A DNA stretch of 46,166 nt from Thermomicrobiales bacterium (lineage in GTDB: Bacteria; Chloroflexota; Chloroflexia; Thermomicrobiales; CADCWN01). The notes beneath the pieces were generated by a model, which was given only the letters and a program-made list of their open reading frames with translations, was not told where the DNA came from and made no database searches. The stretch spans positions 90,400 through 136,565 of the forward strand of contig JAUJMV010000002.1 of the NCBI GenBank assembly GCA_030446685.1, read 5' to 3'. This document shows, piece by piece, positions 1 to 7,799 of this stretch. Made by a program: the position numbers and the translations under genes. Numbering within the stretch: position 1 is the first letter of the stretch; each line of letters opens with the position of its first letter.

Positions 1-594
1 CTCGGCCCCCGCCCCGCGCCCCGCGCCCCGCGCCGTCCGGTTGAAGCGGTTCATCGCCGGGATCAGCCCCTCGGCGAGCCAGAGTTCGGCGGCGTCGGCG
101 GCGCGGCCGACGATCTCGGCCAACTCGCACTCCTGATCTTTCGCGAAGCGGGTCAGCACATAGTCCTTCGCCTCGCCCCAGCGTGGGCGATCGATCCCGA
201 CGCGCAGGCGCGGGAAGGCGTCGCTGCGCAGGTGCTGGATGATCGACTTGAGGCCCCCCTGCCCCCCGGCGCTCCCCTCGCCGCGCAGGCGGAGCTGGCC
301 GAACGGCAGGTCGAGGTCGTCGGAGATGATCAGCAGATCGGTCAGCGGGACCTTGTACCACTTGACGAGTTGGACCACCGCCACGCCGCTGAGGTTCATG
401 TAGGTCTGCGGCTTCGCCAGCACCACGTCGCGCCCGGCGATCCGGCCGCGCGCCTGCTCCGCCTTCAGGCGCGGCTTCTCCCACTTCAGCCCGCCCCGCC
501 GCGCCAACTCGTCGACGCAGCGGAAGCCGATGTTGTGCCGGGTGTCGGCGTACTCCTTGCCGGGATTGCCCAGCCCGACGATCAGCGCCGGCAC
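1..594 (-). CDS. pth: Peptidyl-tRNA hydrolase, 3' end cut by window edge
   Basis: Recycles peptidyl-tRNAs released from stalled ribosomes by hydrolysing the ester bond between peptide and tRNA in the cytoplasm. The N-terminus reads VPALIVGLGNPGKEYADTRH, the Pth signature with the catalytic His at residue 20 and an Asn at 10; the DDLDLPFGQLRLR segment near residue 92 supplies the conserved Asp. The start is a GTG at 592-594 that overlaps the end of the upstream glycosyltransferase gene by 13 nt, so the two are probably translationally coupled. The last visible codons (forward 5-34) consist of a CCCCGCG heptamer repeated three times, giving an RGAGRGAGAE tail unlike the family; the stop codon lies outside the window. 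Confidence 0.93.
   Translation of the reverse strand, partial: MPALIVGLGNPGKEYADTRHNIGFRCVDELARRGGLKWEKPRLKAEQARGRIAGRDVVLAKPQTYMNLSGVAVVQLVKWYKVPLTDLLIISDDLDLPFGQLRLRGEGSAGGQGGLKSIIQHLRSDAFPRLRVGIDRPRWGEAKDYVLTRFAKDQECELAEIVGRAADAAELWLAEGLIPAMNRFNRTARGAGRGAGAE
12..32. repeat. Heptamer array CCCCGCG x3 at the 3' end of pth
   Basis: Three exact tandem copies of CCCCGCG inside the last visible codons of pth. It matches the period-7 arrays found at other gene ends in this window. A partner arm, if any, is outside the window. Confidence 0.75.
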
Positions 595-1826
595 GATTCC
601 ACCATCTCGGCGGGGGGTGGGGCCTCCTCCCGGCCGGTCACGCGCCGGTAGACCGCCAGCGTCTCCGTGGCGGCGCGCGCCCAGGAGAAGCGCGCCGCCT
701 GCCGGAGCCCCGCCGCGATCGCCGCCTCGCGCCTGATCCGGTCCTCGATCAACTCGTGCAGCGCCGCCGCCCAGGCGTCGGGATCGTCGGGCGGCAGCAG
801 CACCCCCGCGTCGCCGGCGACCTCCGGCAGGCTGGCGCGGTTGGAGGCGAGCACCGGCGTGCCGCAGGCCATCGCCTCCAGCACCGGCAGCCCGAAGCCC
901 TCGTAGAGCGAGGGGAGGACCGCCACCGTCGCGGCGTTGTAGAGCAGGTGCAACTGCGCGTCGGTCGCGGCCTGGAACCAGACGAGCTGCCCCGCCGCGC
1001 GCAGCCGCGCGATCGCCGCCAGCTCCGCCTCCACCCGCCAGCCCTCCGCCCCGACCAGCACCAGCGTCGCCGCGCGCCGCCCCGCCCGCGCCCCGTACTG
1101 CTCGTAGGCGCGGAAGAGGGTCAGCAGGTTCTTGCGCGGCTCGACCGTGCCGACGAAGAGGATGAAGCGCCCGAACTCGCCGCTGACCAGCCGCGCCAGA
1201 TCGGCCGGCAGCCGGGCGCCGCCCGCGCCGGGGTGGAGCGCGCTCAGCCGCTCGGCCCGCTCCAGCGGCCGGTAGCGCCCGTCGGCCGCCTCGTGGACGA
1301 CGTGGATCTTCTCCGGCGCCGCCTCGGTCAGCTCGGTCAGGTCGCGCCGCGTGCTCTCCGACGGCACGATGATCGCGTCGGCCCGCGCGACCGCCTCGTC
1401 GATCTGCCCGTAGTAGCGCCGCGAGGGCGGATCGAGCAGCTCGGGGTCGCGCAGGAAGGCCAGGTCATGCACGGTGATCACCGAGCGGACGCCGCGCCGC
1501 AGCCGGGGGGGGATGAAGTCGGGGCTGTGCAGCAGATCGAGGCGGCAGGGGGCCAGCTCGACGCTCAGCGCCGCGCGCTCCAGCCGGTGGTGCGGCGGCG
1601 TCAGCAGGACGCGGTAGGCGAGCTGCCCGTCGGCGGCTAGCGCCGGATCGAGCACCGGCTCGCCGCTGCGGGCGAGGAAGACGGTGTAGCCGTTGGCGCG
1701 GTCGAGCCGGACCAGCGCCGCCAGCAGCGACCGGATATAGTGGGCGGTCCCGGCCCCGCGGTAGGCGACGAGGCGGGCGTCGAAGCCGATCTGCACGGGC
1801 GGCAGTCCTCCACCATGGGTCGCCAT
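582..1826 (-). CDS. GT4-family glycosyltransferase
   Basis: GT-B fold retaining glycosyltransferase, probably moving a sugar (mannose-like) from a nucleotide donor to a cell-surface glycan or lipid. The acceptor half begins QIGFDARLVAYRGAGTAHYI (near 12-31). The donor half shows FILFVGTVEPRKNLLTLF (221-238) and the E-x7-E motif at E309/E317 in YEGFGLPVLEAMACGTPV. The length (about 410 aa) is normal for GT4. The reading frame opens at ATG 1826, but the GTG at 1796 (residue 11) has a GGAGG 7-8 nt upstream and begins right at the first beta strand, so it may be the true start. A good promoter lies upstream at 1961-1989 on the same strand, and pth follows with a short overlap. The exact sugar cannot be told. 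Confidence 0.9.
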   Translation of the reverse strand: MATHGGGLPPVQIGFDARLVAYRGAGTAHYIRSLLAALVRLDRANGYTVFLARSGEPVLDPALAADGQLAYRVLLTPPHHRLERAALSVELAPCRLDLLHSPDFIPPRLRRGVRSVITVHDLAFLRDPELLDPPSRRYYGQIDEAVARADAIIVPSESTRRDLTELTEAAPEKIHVVHEAADGRYRPLERAERLSALHPGAGGARLPADLARLVSGEFGRFILFVGTVEPRKNLLTLFRAYEQYGARAGRRAATLVLVGAEGWRVEAELAAIARLRAAGQLVWFQAATDAQLHLLYNAATVAVLPSLYEGFGLPVLEAMACGTPVLASNRASLPEVAGDAGVLLPPDDPDAWAAALHELIEDRIRREAAIAAGLRQAARFSWARAATETLAVYRRVTGREEAPPPAEMVESCRR

Positions 1827-1960
1827 GAACCGGGGCCACGGCGCCGCGACGACTGAAGATGAGGGCGGATACTCTGCGCGAGACGAGACGCGGGAATGCC
1901 GCCGGGAGCGCGTCCTACCCGGCCACCAGCCCTCCCCGGCCGGCCCGCGCGGTATCGGGG

Positions 1961-1989
1961 AGTATAGCAGGAGGGTAGGGCAGGCTCAA
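1961..1989 (-). promoter_or_regulatory. Sigma-70-type promoter for the GT4-pth pair
   Basis: On the minus strand TTGAGC (1984-1989), a 17-bp spacer, and TATACT (1961-1966). The same -35 hexamer with a 17-bp spacer recurs upstream of mutS. Confidence 0.65.
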
Positions 1990-2047
1990 GGAAGAAGGAA
2001 AGCCGGGCCGCGGCGAACGCATCGCCCCCGCCGACCTATTGCGGGCC

Positions 2048-2272
2048 CTACACCGCTTCCCACTCGGCCCTGGTGATACCGGCCTGTCTGAGTATCCGGC
2101 TCAAAAGTTCGACGCCGATGTCGCCGCGATGCGGGTTGGGAAGCTTCACTTTCCGCGTGCCTCTGACCATGTATTCGGGATGGGGGCCGGCGCCGCTGAA
2201 TGGTCCGTCGAAGCCAAGCGCCCGGAAGCCGTCGATCAGTTGCCGACGACTAACGGGTCCAAACGTCGGCAT
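2048..2272 (-). CDS. hicA: HicA family mRNA interferase toxin
   Basis: Toxin of a type II HicBA module; family members are dsRBD-like ribonucleases that cleave mRNA. The 74-aa product carries the HicA pattern SRRQLIDGFRALGFD (alpha 1), GPHPEYMV with the likely catalytic His 31, and KVKLPNPHRGDIGVELLSRI (residues 41-60). The start ATG at 2270-2272 overlaps the hicB stop as TAATG, indicating coupled translation after the antitoxin. A longer frame extends to 2614, but its N-terminal part is only a shadow of hicB. The linker between the glycine loop and the His is slightly longer than usual, but the gene looks intact. Confidence 0.85.
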   Translation of the reverse strand: MPTFGPVSRRQLIDGFRALGFDGPFSGAGPHPEYMVRGTRKVKLPNPHRGDIGVELLSRILRQAGITRAEWEAV

Positions 2273-2514
2273 TACCGCGCTGATTCGAAGGTGAGTCCGA
2301 CGCCGTCGATGACCGGCAGGGGGTGGTTGAGCCGGAGCCCCAGCGCGATCCAGCCTTCCAGCGCCTCCCGCAGCTCTCCCTGCACGTCCTCCTCGTTTTC
2401 CGCGCTGGCCCAGACCCCCGGCAATTCGGGGATCTCCGCATAGTAAACACCATCCTCCGTCAGGTACTCGTATTTCGCGTGGTTCATGGCGGCCTGAATG
2501 TAATCCGTGATCAT
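2272..2514 (-). CDS. hicB: HicB family antitoxin
   Basis: Antitoxin that should bind and neutralise the HicA encoded immediately downstream. The 80-aa protein has the partly degraded RNase-H-like HicB fold: YEYLTEDGVYYAEIPELPGV (15-34), then the helix EEDVQGELREALEGWIALGL (41-60). It lacks the C-terminal helix-turn-helix or ribbon-helix-helix DNA-binding domain of longer HicB proteins, so self-regulation, if any, would need another protein or the complex. A purine-rich stretch (GGGGGAGACGGGG) precedes the ATG at 2514. The hicB-before-hicA order fits the family. Confidence 0.85.
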   Translation of the reverse strand: MITDYIQAAMNHAKYEYLTEDGVYYAEIPELPGVWASAENEEDVQGELREALEGWIALGLRLNHPLPVIDGVGLTFESAR

Positions 2515-2975
2515 CCCCGTCTCCCCCTGTCGCCCGGGATCGCGGCGACAGCCATCCGGCCAGTTGCGTGCTCAGCCAAGCGCGCCGCCCGCTCCAGCCC
2601 TGCCAGGCGGCCACCTGCGTCCAGGGTTTCCTCCTGTTCAGGCGCTACGCTTGTGCATCCAGGAAGAGTGGAAATAGCGCCCCAGTAACGACTAAAATGG
2701 CCCCTCGGGCGAGCTCGGCGCTCGTCCAAGCACGCCACCGTCCTGAGACTGTTCGATCGAGGAGTCGTGGCAGTAGATGCTCTAGCGACAGTAGGTGTTG
2801 ACTTCCGTCAACACCACTATATCCCAACAGGTATTGACATTCAACAGCATTCCCACGCGGTGCCATAATCCAGACAAGGCGGCACCGGTCACGCTTGCCC
2901 ATGAGATCGAACCCGACATCGGCGCGCTGCCGTGCCGCACTCGACTCGCATGAAACCCTGCTCGATAGGAGAGCA
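2515..2975. other. Non-coding stretch between hicB and the GH3 gene
   Basis: About 460 bp with no convincing gene. The only structure I see is the inverted repeat at 2794-2815 and a moderately AT-rich segment 2780-2870 that could hold the promoter of the downstream glycosidase. Several frames cross it but look like nothing known. Confidence 0.5.
2794..2815. promoter_or_regulatory. Perfect 9-bp inverted repeat, possible operator
   Basis: GGTGTTGAC, a 4-nt spacer TTCC, and GTCAACACC. It lies about 160 bp upstream of the GH3 start and overlaps a TTGACT that could serve as a -35. No T-run follows, so an operator is more likely than a terminator. Confidence 0.4.
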
Positions 2976-4583
2976 ATGATGGAGGGGCAGGACACGCCCT
3001 GGCGGCACGACGACGCCGAGACCGACCGCATCGTCGACCGCCTCTCGACCGAGGAGCAGGTCGGGCAACTGCTCGTCGCGCCGGTCGCGGGGACGGCGGT
3101 CGACGCGTCGACCGCCGACCTCTTCCGCCAGTGCCACATCGGGAGCGCGATCCTCTTCGCCGCCAACATCGCCACCCCCGCCCAGACTCGCGCGCTGACC
3201 GCCCGCTTCCAGGAACTCTGCGGGCGCCCCGACCTCGGCTTGCCGGCGCTGATCGCGGTCGATCAGGAGGGCGGGCGCGTGCAGCGCCTCAAGCCCCCGG
3301 CGACCAACTTCCCCTCCGCGATGGCCGTCGGCGCGACCGGCTCGCCCGACCACGCCCGCCGCTGGGGCCTGGCGACCGCCCGCGAGCTGCGCGCGCTCGG
3401 CATCAACCTCGACTTCGCCCCGGTCCTCGACATCAACAGCAACCCCGCCAACCCGGTCATCGGCACGCGCGCCTACGGCGAGCGGCCGGATCTGGTGGCC
3501 CGGATGGGGCTGGCGGCGCTCGACGGCCTGCGCGCGGGCGGCGTCCTCGCCACCGCCAAGCACTTCCCCGGCCACGGCGACACCCACGTCGACTCCCACC
3601 TCGCGCTCCCCCGCATCGAGCGGAGCCTGGAGGAGCTGCGCGCGGTCGAACTGGCCCCCTTCCAGGCGGCGATCGCCGCCGGCATCCCGGCGATCATGAG
3701 CGCGCACATCGTCTTCCCCGCCCTCGGCGAGGGCGGGCCGGAACTGCCGGCGACCATGTCGCGTGCGATCCTCACCGGCCTGCTGCGCGACGAACTCGGC
3801 TTTGACGGCGCGATCGTCAGCGACGCGGTGCGGATGCAGGCGATCGCCGACCGCTGGGGCGTGGTCGAGGGCTCGGTCGCCTTCATCGCCGCCGGCGGCG
3901 ATCTGGTCGAGCCGCTGGCCGACGACCGTGCGGTCTACGCCGCGCTCCTGGCGGCGGTCCACTCGGGACGCATCCCCCGCGACCAGCTCCGCGCCTCGGT
4001 GCACCGCGTCGTGCGTCTCAAGCGCTGGGTCGCCGCGCAAGGCCCCGCCGACCCCGCCTGGCTCGGCGCGGCCGAACACCGCGCCTGGGCCGCCGCCATC
4101 GCCCGCGACGCGGTCACCCTGCTGCGCGACGACGCCGGCCTCCTGCCGCTGCCCGCCAGCGCCCGCCTCGCCGTCCTCGACTGCGTCCAGACCGCCGTCG
4201 CCGGCCTGGCGATCGCCCCGCCCGAGACCAGCGCCCTCGCCGACGCCCTGCGCCCGCGCTTCCCCCAGGCGCGGGGCGTGGTGATCGACGGCCACGCGCC
4301 GACCCCCGCCGATCTCGCCGCCGCCCGCGCCGCCGCCGAGGCCGCCGATCTCGTCATCCTCGGCACCCGCGCCGCCGGCCGCCTCCCCGCCCAGGCCGCC
4401 TTCGCCAACGCCGTCCTCGTCTGGGGCAAGCCGACGGTCGCCGTCGCGCTCGCCGAGCCCTACGACCTCGCCGCCTACCCCGCCGCCCGGACCGCCCTCG
4501 CCACCTACGGCGCCGACCCGGCGATGCTCGCCGCGCTGGCCGACCGCCTGAGCGACGAGCGACGAGCGACGAGCGACGAATGA
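2976..4583 (+). CDS. GH3 family beta-N-acetylhexosaminidase (NagZ-like)
   Basis: Retaining glycoside hydrolase, most like NagZ, which removes beta-linked N-acetylglucosamine from peptidoglycan fragments. The barrel shows ALIAVDQEGGRVQRL, the NagZ loop KHFPGHGDTHVDSH (K195-H208) with its His/Asp general acid pair, and the nucleophile D283 in IVSDAVRM. A C-terminal alpha/beta domain of about 170 aa follows, so at 535 aa this is the longer GH3 form. The start ATG at 2976 has AGGAG 6-7 nt upstream and is better than the in-frame ATG at 2895. The last codons (LSDERRATSDE) and the stop are built from the heptamer array GAGCGAC x4, so the natural C-terminus has probably been rewritten. Convergent with the S66 peptidase, another wall-recycling enzyme. 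Confidence 0.88.
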   Translation: MMEGQDTPWRHDDAETDRIVDRLSTEEQVGQLLVAPVAGTAVDASTADLFRQCHIGSAILFAANIATPAQTRALTARFQELCGRPDLGLPALIAVDQEGGRVQRLKPPATNFPSAMAVGATGSPDHARRWGLATARELRALGINLDFAPVLDINSNPANPVIGTRAYGERPDLVARMGLAALDGLRAGGVLATAKHFPGHGDTHVDSHLALPRIERSLEELRAVELAPFQAAIAAGIPAIMSAHIVFPALGEGGPELPATMSRAILTGLLRDELGFDGAIVSDAVRMQAIADRWGVVEGSVAFIAAGGDLVEPLADDRAVYAALLAAVHSGRIPRDQLRASVHRVVRLKRWVAAQGPADPAWLGAAEHRAWAAAIARDAVTLLRDDAGLLPLPASARLAVLDCVQTAVAGLAIAPPETSALADALRPRFPQARGVVIDGHAPTPADLAAARAAAEAADLVILGTRAAGRLPAQAAFANAVLVWGKPTVAVALAEPYDLAAYPAARTALATYGADPAMLAALADRLSDERRATSDE

Positions 4584-4640
4584 ACCGCCGGGTGGAAGGA
4601 GGGCCATTCGCTTCTCCCCGGTGTTCGTCGCTCGTCGCTC
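4550..4640. repeat. Paired inverted heptamer arrays between convergent genes
   Basis: Left arm GAGCGAC x4 (4550-4577) runs into the GH3 stop codon (4581-4583). Right arm GTCGCTC x2 (4627-4640) runs into the S66 peptidase stop (4639-4641). Bases 4564-4580 and 4624-4640 are a perfect 17-bp inverted repeat around a 43-nt loop. It may act as a bidirectional terminator or RNA 3'-end hairpin. Confidence 0.8.
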
Positions 4641-5595
4641 AAACGACGCCCGGCTCGAGGATCTCCAGCGTCCGCCGCGCCGCGTCGAGGCGGGCGCGGA
4701 CGCCGAGGGGCAGCGTCGCCAGGTGCTTGCCGTGGCCGAGCGGCAGGCGGTAGAGGGTCGGCAGGCCGAGCGGGCGGAGCAGGTCGTCGAAGACCTGTTC
4801 GAGGCCGAGGTGGTTGACCGGCGTCTTCTGCCCGCAGTCCGCGTGCTCCCCGATCGCGATCCCCGCGCACCCCTGGATGCGCCCCGCCGCGATCAGTTGC
4901 GAGAGCATCCGGTCGATCTCGTAGGGCTCGCAGTGGACGTCCTCGAAGAAGAAGATCTTGCCGCGCAGCTCGACCTCCCATGGCGTCCCGAGCAGCGTGA
5001 CCAGCAGTTGCAGGCAGCCCCCCGCCAGCTCCCCCTCCGCCACCCCCGGCACGATCGTCTCGGTCCAGGGGTCGTCGGGGTCGGGCGCGACCGCGAACGG
5101 CTCCGCCTCCATCAGCGCCCGCCGGAAGGCCGCGACGGTGTAGGCGGTCGGGCGGGCGAACGAGGTGAGCACCGGGCCGTAGAAGGTCGTCCAGCCGAGT
5201 TCCCGCGCCAGGATCGCGTGGATCACGGTGATGTCCGAGAAGCCGATGAACGGCTTGGGCGCGCGGCCCGCCAGCCGCCGCAGCCGGGGCAGATCGAGCG
5301 CGTTGGCGGTGCGGATCGCGCCGTAGCCGCCGCGCAGGCAGACGATCCCGTCGACGTCGTCGCGCTCGAGCATCGCCAGCAGATCGGCGGCGCGGTCGGC
5401 GTCGCGCCCGGCCAGGTTGCCGTAGCGATCCCCGGCGTGCGTCCCGCAGACGACGCGGAAGCCGAGCCCTTCGAGCGCGGCGATACCCCGGTTGACGGTC
5501 GAGCGGTCGAGGACCGGGCTGCTCGGCGCGACCACGCCGAGGGTCTGCCCCGGCAGCAGGCGCGGCGGCTTGCGGCGCGCGTCTACCCCCGACAC
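4639..5595 (-). CDS. S66 family LD-carboxypeptidase
   Basis: Serine peptidase that trims the terminal D-amino acid from murein tetrapeptides during wall recycling (LdcA), or acts on related amide substrates (MccF). The 318-aa protein starts GQTLGVVAPSSPV and carries the S66 triad: nucleophile S120 in PFIGFSDITVIHA, E218 in KIFFFEDVHCEPYEID, and H288 in RLPLGHGKHLATLPLG. The RGGYG motif at 89-93 is also typical. The length is normal. The stop codon lies on the right arm of the heptamer array shared with the GH3 gene. A cytoplasmic enzyme is expected, as no signal peptide is seen. LdcA and MccF cannot be told apart here. Confidence 0.88.
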   Translation of the reverse strand: MSGVDARRKPPRLLPGQTLGVVAPSSPVLDRSTVNRGIAALEGLGFRVVCGTHAGDRYGNLAGRDADRAADLLAMLERDDVDGIVCLRGGYGAIRTANALDLPRLRRLAGRAPKPFIGFSDITVIHAILARELGWTTFYGPVLTSFARPTAYTVAAFRRALMEAEPFAVAPDPDDPWTETIVPGVAEGELAGGCLQLLVTLLGTPWEVELRGKIFFFEDVHCEPYEIDRMLSQLIAAGRIQGCAGIAIGEHADCGQKTPVNHLGLEQVFDDLLRPLGLPTLYRLPLGHGKHLATLPLGVRARLDAARRTLEILEPGVV

Positions 5596-5611
5596 GATGC
5601 GCCTCCTTCCC

Positions 5612-6451
5612 TTAATCGTCGAACAAGGGTGGCTGCGACGGCGCGGCAGGGTCCGGGTGGACGCGCCGCCCCACCGCCTGGCCTTCGTCCACCCCGCCCA
5701 GGCTGTTGATCACTTCAACGATCGTCGGCACACAGTAGCCCGATAACTGCTCCTTAACCTGGTGCGTATTGAAGCGCAGCAGCTTCCAGCCGCTCGTTTC
5801 CAGATCGTTATCGCGCAAGTTATCCAACGGAACGCGCCGCGGATCGGTGTGCCAGAGGTCGCCGTCGGTCTCCACGTCCAGCTTCCCGCTCGCGCAGTAC
5901 ACGGCGAAGTCGAGCGCGTAGTTCCGGCCCTTGACGCGCACGAACTCCTGGCGCTCGGCGGGAATCCCCAGGCGTTTCAGCTCCTGCCAGAGTCGATCTT
6001 CGAGCGGGCTCTCGTCGTACAGGTCATTGATCTCCCGCGCCCTGATGAACCGGCGCCACGTCGTCGGGATGAATACGATGCGCCGCCGGCGGCGACTGAC
6101 GATCGGTTCGGGCAGTCGTTGCAGCGGCCCGAGCAGCAGTTGATAGTATCGCCGGCCGGCCTTCTCGTCCCGCGGCTGATCGGGGAAGAGTTGCCAGCGG
6201 TACACCTCGCGCACCGCGACGACCTGGCTGTAGTAGTTGATGGCGAAGGCCTCCTGCCCGAAGATCTTGGTCTGATAGAAGGCGATCCAGCGCGGGGGCC
6301 AGCGGCCCTTCAGCCACTTCTCGGCGCTGCTGACGGGGATGCGATACCAGTGCCGGTCGCGCGCCACCGCGAAATCGAGCGGATTGTTCACGATCGCGAC
6401 CAACACCTCGCCGTCAGGGGAGGCTTTCGGGAGCATCAAGCCCTCACGCAC
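5612..6451 (-). CDS. DUF559 (Vsr-like PD-(D/E)XK) domain protein
   Basis: The C-terminal half (about 148-235) is a DUF559 domain, related to the Vsr/PD-(D/E)XK nuclease fold: SPLEDRLWQELKRLGI with E151, then NYALDFAVYCASGKLDVETD with D181, E194 and D196, then LWHTDP and the downstream GWKLLRFNTHQV. The acidic residues expected of the family are all present, so it may cut DNA, though most DUF559 proteins have no assigned role. The N-terminal 145 residues (VAIVNNPLDFAVARDRHWYR) form a separate alpha/beta region I do not recognise. The frame opens at a GTG (6451); the ATG at 6436 has GAGG 5 nt upstream and is my preferred start. Stands alone, divergent from the isomerase gene. Confidence 0.7.
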   Translation of the reverse strand: MREGLMLPKASPDGEVLVAIVNNPLDFAVARDRHWYRIPVSSAEKWLKGRWPPRWIAFYQTKIFGQEAFAINYYSQVVAVREVYRWQLFPDQPRDEKAGRRYYQLLLGPLQRLPEPIVSRRRRRIVFIPTTWRRFIRAREINDLYDESPLEDRLWQELKRLGIPAERQEFVRVKGRNYALDFAVYCASGKLDVETDGDLWHTDPRRVPLDNLRDNDLETSGWKLLRFNTHQVKEQLSGYCVPTIVEVINSLGGVDEGQAVGRRVHPDPAAPSQPPLFDD

Positions 6452-6714
6452 GACGTGCCACCACGCGGCCCGGTTGCGGGCCGGTCAACCGAACGATCAA
6501 CGGCCGCGGTCTGTGTCGACCGGCCTGATTATAGGGCAGCCGCTCACCTTCAGACAGCCGCGCGCGGGCAGCCACCCCGCCCCCCGGTCGCGGTCGCCGG
6601 TTGACAGCGGCCCGGCCAGTCCCGATACTGTTGGCGACAGACTTGTTGAGCGCGAATAGCATGGGGGGGATGGCGGGCGCCCTCCTCCCCCCGACGTTGC
6701 GGGATCGGGGGCAA

Positions 6715-6737
6715 AGCCCATGCCCCACGCCCCACGC
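6715..6737. repeat. Heptamer array (GCCCCAC-type) upstream of the isomerase
   Basis: Three period-7 units, AGCCCAT then GCCCCAC twice, ending just before the GGAGG of the 6751 gene. The divergent intergenic space 6452-6750 otherwise shows nothing I recognise. Confidence 0.6.
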
Positions 6738-6750
6738 GGAGGTGTGACCG

Positions 6751-7671
6751 GTGCGGATCGGCTTCGCGTCGCTCGTCGGGGTCGAGCCCCGGCCCTTCCC
6801 CGAACTCGTCCGCGAGGCCGGGCGGCATGGCCTGGAGACGATCGAGGTCAACGTCGGGCCGACCTTCAAGCCGATCGCCGGCGCCGCCTATCCGGGGCAT
6901 CTCGACCTGCGCGCGATCGTCGCGGAGGGGGCCGGGGAAGCCGCGGAGACCCTCGCAGCCCACGGCGTCACCATCTCCGCCCTCGCCCCGATGCTCAACC
7001 TGCTGACGCCCGACCCCGCCCTGCGGCGGGAGCGCATCGCCGCCTTCCGCCTGGCGCTCGCCGCCGCCGCGGTCCTCGGCGTGGACACGGTCGTCACCTA
7101 CGCCGGCTCCGCCTTCGGGATGCACTTCTGGGGGCTGCCGGCGGTCGGCGCGGACCACCCATCGAACAAGCTGGCGGAGAACCTGCGCCAATTCCGCGAG
7201 GTCTACGCCCCCCTCGCCCGCCACGCCGAAGAGCGCGGCGTCCGCATCGCCTTCGAGACCGCGCCGCGCGGCGGCGGCGAGGGCAACCTGGCCCACGCCC
7301 CCGAGCTGTGGGACCGGCTCTTCGACGCGGTCCCCTCCCCCGCCCTCGGCCTGAGCTTCGACCCCTCGCACCTGGTCTGGCTCCAGATCCCGGATCCTCC
7401 GGGCGTCATCCGCCGCTACGCCGCGCGCCTCTACCACGTCGACGCGAAGGACGCCGAAATCCTGCCCGACCGCCTCGCCGCGCAGGGCATCCTCGGCAAC
7501 GCCTGGTGGCGCTACCGTATCCCCGGCCACGGCGCGCTCGACTGGCCGGCGATCCTCGCCGCCCTCCGGGAGATCGGCTACGCCGGCGCCCTCGACATCG
7601 AGAACGAGGACCCGCTGCACCCCGGCCTCGCCGGGGTCCTCGAAGCAGCGGCCTTCCTCCGTGGGCTGTAG
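6751..7671 (+). CDS. Sugar phosphate isomerase/epimerase family (TIM barrel)
   Basis: AP-endonuclease-2-like TIM barrel of the xylose-isomerase-like superfamily, usually a metal-dependent isomerase or epimerase of a sugar, inositol or related polyol. Visible are the first strand MRIGFASLVGVEP, GLETIEVNVGP, the metal-site strands VRIAFETAPRGGG and LGLSFDPSHLVWL, YHVDAKDAEI, and the closing strand YAGALDIENEDPLHPG. The GTG start at 6751 has GGAGG at spacing 7-8. The stop TAG (7669-7671) sits inside the left heptamer array that fills the gap to the oxidoreductase. Pairing with a Gfo/Idh/MocA dehydrogenase suggests a catabolic pathway for a sugar or inositol-type compound; the substrate is not determinable. 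Confidence 0.82.
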   Translation: MRIGFASLVGVEPRPFPELVREAGRHGLETIEVNVGPTFKPIAGAAYPGHLDLRAIVAEGAGEAAETLAAHGVTISALAPMLNLLTPDPALRRERIAAFRLALAAAAVLGVDTVVTYAGSAFGMHFWGLPAVGADHPSNKLAENLRQFREVYAPLARHAEERGVRIAFETAPRGGGEGNLAHAPELWDRLFDAVPSPALGLSFDPSHLVWLQIPDPPGVIRRYAARLYHVDAKDAEILPDRLAAQGILGNAWWRYRIPGHGALDWPAILAALREIGYAGALDIENEDPLHPGLAGVLEAAAFLRGL

Positions 7672-7787
7672 GCCGCGGGCCGTGGGGCGTGGGGCGTGGT
7701 GTGTAGGCTGCGGGCCGAAGGAGTAACATGGCGTGAGGGTGGGGGCACACCTTCGTGGTCTCTCGGCCCACGGCCCACGCCCCACGC
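7663..7787. repeat. Paired inverted heptamer arrays between isomerase and oxidoreductase
   Basis: Left arm: eight consecutive 7-bp units from 7663 to 7718 (GGGCTGT, AGGCCGC, GGGCCGT, GGGGCGT and variants), containing the isomerase stop codon. Right arm: CGGCCCA x2 and CGCCCCA (7764-7784), the inverse, ending just before the GGAGG of the next gene. The loop is about 45 nt. Together they fill the entire intergenic region. Confidence 0.8.
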
Positions 7788-7799
7788 AAAGGAGGAGCC

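Noticed and set aside
2645..3175. A 176-aa minus-strand frame in the gap before the GH3 gene.
   Set aside because: It mostly overlaps the GH3 coding region antisense, and its sequence resembles no known protein.
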